Part shown: piece after piece, positions 5,071 through 6,679 of the stretch
How the letters are laid out: each line of letters opens with the position of its first letter
Numbering within the stretch: position 1 is the stretch's first letter
Source: Acidobacteriota bacterium
Lineage (GTDB): Bacteria; Acidobacteriota; Blastocatellia; RBC074
NCBI GenBank assembly: GCA_013140935.1
Contig: JABFSD010000258.1
Span: 1-6,679 of the forward strand
Direction: 5' to 3'
DNA length: 6,679 nucleotides
The notes under the pieces: model-generated
Database searches by the model: none
What the model saw: the letters and a program-made list of their open reading frames with translations, nothing else
What the model was told of the DNA's origin: nothing
Made by a program: the position numbers and the translations under genes

Positions 5071-6679
5071 ATGATGACGGCAAACTCTTCTATGAATTCA
5101 CGCAACTCGTTACTCAGTTTTTTGGACGACGCGCTGAACCGCAGCGACGAATGCGCTTATGTGCAGCGGCGCGGGTTGCGCAAAGAGCGTTGGACGTATG
5201 CGCAACTCGCGGCGACGGCCTATCAGTTCGCACGTGAACTCGAAGCGCGCGGCATCGGCAAAGGCGACCGCGTTTTATTGTGGGGCGCGAACGGCGGCGC
5301 ATGGGTCGCGGCGTGGTTCGGCTGTCTCGCGCGCGGAGCCGTCGCCGTGCCGCTTGATGAAACTTCAACGCCTGATTTCATCGAACGCATTCAGCAACAG
5401 GTCAACGCCAAACTCATCGTGACTGACCATCAGATTGATTTGCCCGCCTTGCCATTGAGCGAATTACGTAACGCGGTCAGCCGTCATTCAAGCGAAAGAT
5501 ATGTTGACGAAACGATTCAGCCTGACGAACTCGCGCAAATCATTTTTACTTCCGGCACGACGGCGGAACCCAAAGGCGTATGCCTCACGCATCGCAACCT
5601 GCTCGCCAATCTCGCGCCGCTTGAGAAGGGCATTGACGAATATCGCCGATGGGAACGGCCCTTTCATCCGCTTCGCTTTTTGTGCTTGCTGCCGCTGAGC
5701 CACGTATTCGGACAGTTTATGGGCATCTTCGTACCGCAACTGTTAGGCGGCGAAGTGCATTTTTCAGACTCGCTCAATCCGGCTGACATCATTGCGACGA
5801 CGAAGCGCGAACGCATCTCGGTCATCGCCGCCGTACCGCGCCAACTCGAAACGCTGCGTGACAAGCTCGAACGCAATTACGTTGCAGCAGGGAAGTTGGA
5901 ACAGTTCAGACAGCGGTTTGCAGCGGCGGAAGGCAAACATCCTTTGGTTCGAATGTGGCGCTTTCGTGACGTGCATAAACGTTTCGGCTGGAAGTGCTGG
6001 GCGTTCGTGGCAGGCGGCGCTACGTTGCCCGTCGAGACAGAACAGTTCTGGATGCGCCTGGGCTTTGCCGTCGTGCAAGGCTATGGAATGACTGAGACGG
6101 CTTCGTTGGTGAGCGTCAATCATCCGTTCAAATTAAGCCGAGGTTCGATTGGCAAGACGCTGCCGGGGCAGGAACTCAAACTCGATGCCGACGGTACGAT
6201 TCTCGTGCGCGGCGCGAATGTCGCTTCAGGGTATTGGCAAGCCGGCAAAGCTCATTCGCTTACCAGCGACGGTTGGCTGCGCACGGGCGACGTCGGCGTG
6301 CTCGACGCCGAAGGCAATCTGTTTTTCAAAGGCCGTGCGAAAGATGTCATCGTCACGGCAGCGGGCTTGAATATCTTCCCCGCCGATCTCGAAGCGGCTT
6401 TGAATCAACAAGCCGCGCTCAAAGAGAGTTGCGTCGTCGGCATCGAAACTGCCAACGGCCCGGAAGCTATTGCGGTGTTGATCGCGCGCGATGCAACGCC
6501 GCTGGCCGAAGCCGTGCAACGCGCGAACGCGGCGTTGAATGAAGCGCAGCAACTGCGTCGTTGGTTGCGCTGGCCTGATGCGGACTTCCCGCGCACGGCG
6601 ACGCAGAAAGTCCGCAAGCCGCTGGTCAAACAGTGGGCGGAGCAACGACTCAACGGACAAACCACGGAAGCGGTGACGG
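5071..6679 (+). CDS. AMP-forming acyl-CoA synthetase (long-chain fatty acid type), partial at 3' end
   Basis: The open frame runs 536 codons to the window edge. The product belongs to the adenylate-forming (ANL) superfamily, which activates a carboxylic acid with ATP and passes it to a thiol such as coenzyme A. Motifs in order, numbered from the ATG at 5071, are: the phosphate loop FTSGTTAEPKGV (159-170), with Ala165 where Gly is usual; GYGMTET (337-343); TGD (405-407), whose Asp binds the ribose; the hinge block RAKDVIVTAAGLNIFP (422-437); and PRTATQK (507-513), whose Lys513 is the expected catalytic lysine. LPLSHVFGQ and the charged stretch before VAGGATLP resemble long-chain ligases of the FadD15 kind. 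The usual C-terminal domain is almost complete, so the gene either ends soon or carries an added domain. In-frame starts exist at 5053 (GTG), 5062, 5071, 5074 and 5092, none with a good ribosome site; the palindrome ends at 5070. Substrate cannot be read from sequence. Confidence 0.93.
   Translation, partial: MMTANSSMNSRNSLLSFLDDALNRSDECAYVQRRGLRKERWTYAQLAATAYQFARELEARGIGKGDRVLLWGANGGAWVAAWFGCLARGAVAVPLDETSTPDFIERIQQQVNAKLIVTDHQIDLPALPLSELRNAVSRHSSERYVDETIQPDELAQIIFTSGTTAEPKGVCLTHRNLLANLAPLEKGIDEYRRWERPFHPLRFLCLLPLSHVFGQFMGIFVPQLLGGEVHFSDSLNPADIIATTKRERISVIAAVPRQLETLRDKLERNYVAAGKLEQFRQRFAAAEGKHPLVRMWRFRDVHKRFGWKCWAFVAGGATLPVETEQFWMRLGFAVVQGYGMTETASLVSVNHPFKLSRGSIGKTLPGQELKLDADGTILVRGANVASGYWQAGKAHSLTSDGWLRTGDVGVLDAEGNLFFKGRAKDVIVTAAGLNIFPADLEAALNQQAALKESCVVGIETANGPEAIAVLIARDATPLAEAVQRANAALNEAQQLRRWLRWPDADFPRTATQKVRKPLVKQWAEQRLNGQTTEAVT

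Noticed and set aside
6226..6660. Minus-strand open frame of 144 codons opposite the acyl-CoA synthetase
   Set aside because: The plus strand here carries the essential adenylation motifs in order; the reverse frame is Arg-rich with no recognisable domain.

Overview
The window looks like chromosomal DNA from a Gram-negative soil or water bacterium. The best guess is Acidobacteriota (Blastocatellia-like), with Planctomycetota or Verrucomicrobiota as alternatives. This is inferred from gene content (a Tat-exported DUF1501 protein, DUF1838, DUF547), from moderately GC-rich coding sequence, and from two long intergenic palindromes of a kind I associate with such genomes. No phylogenetic marker is present. 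There is no rRNA, tRNA, CRISPR array, transposase or phage gene.

Left part, minus strand (1-2665). A 472-residue DUF1501 protein (1247-2665) has a twin-arginine signal. It is followed in the same direction, after 217 bp, by a secreted DUF1838 protein (1-1029). The DUF1838 gene runs off the window edge, and just before the edge it appears to begin a second copy of its own N-terminal domain. A perfect 31-bp inverted repeat forming a 97-bp hairpin lies between the two genes. A near-consensus sigma70-type promoter (TTGACT, 17 bp, TATAAA) lies just upstream of the DUF1501 gene.

Middle part, plus strand (2748-4926). Divergently, from an 82-bp shared intergenic region, runs a secreted DUF547 protein (2748-3533). 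After it come two small membrane-anchored proteins (3657-4343 and 4324-4926) that I do not recognise. They overlap by 20 bp. Their C-terminal halves align by eye without gaps over about 60 residues, so they are tandem paralogues. The second carries an in-frame 12-bp microsatellite-like repeat encoding Gly-Asn-Ser-Ser units.

Right part, plus strand (5071-6679). A second palindrome, also with perfect 31-bp arms but unrelated in sequence, abuts the start of an AMP-forming acyl-CoA synthetase gene that continues past the window edge. All diagnostic adenylation motifs are present.

Most of the encoded proteins carry export or membrane signals: Tat for DUF1501, Sec for DUF1838 and DUF547, and membrane anchors for the paralogue pair. 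The acyl-CoA ligase is the cytoplasmic exception. I see no proven common pathway. The most novel items are the unrecognised paralogue pair and the two palindromes placed at gene borders.
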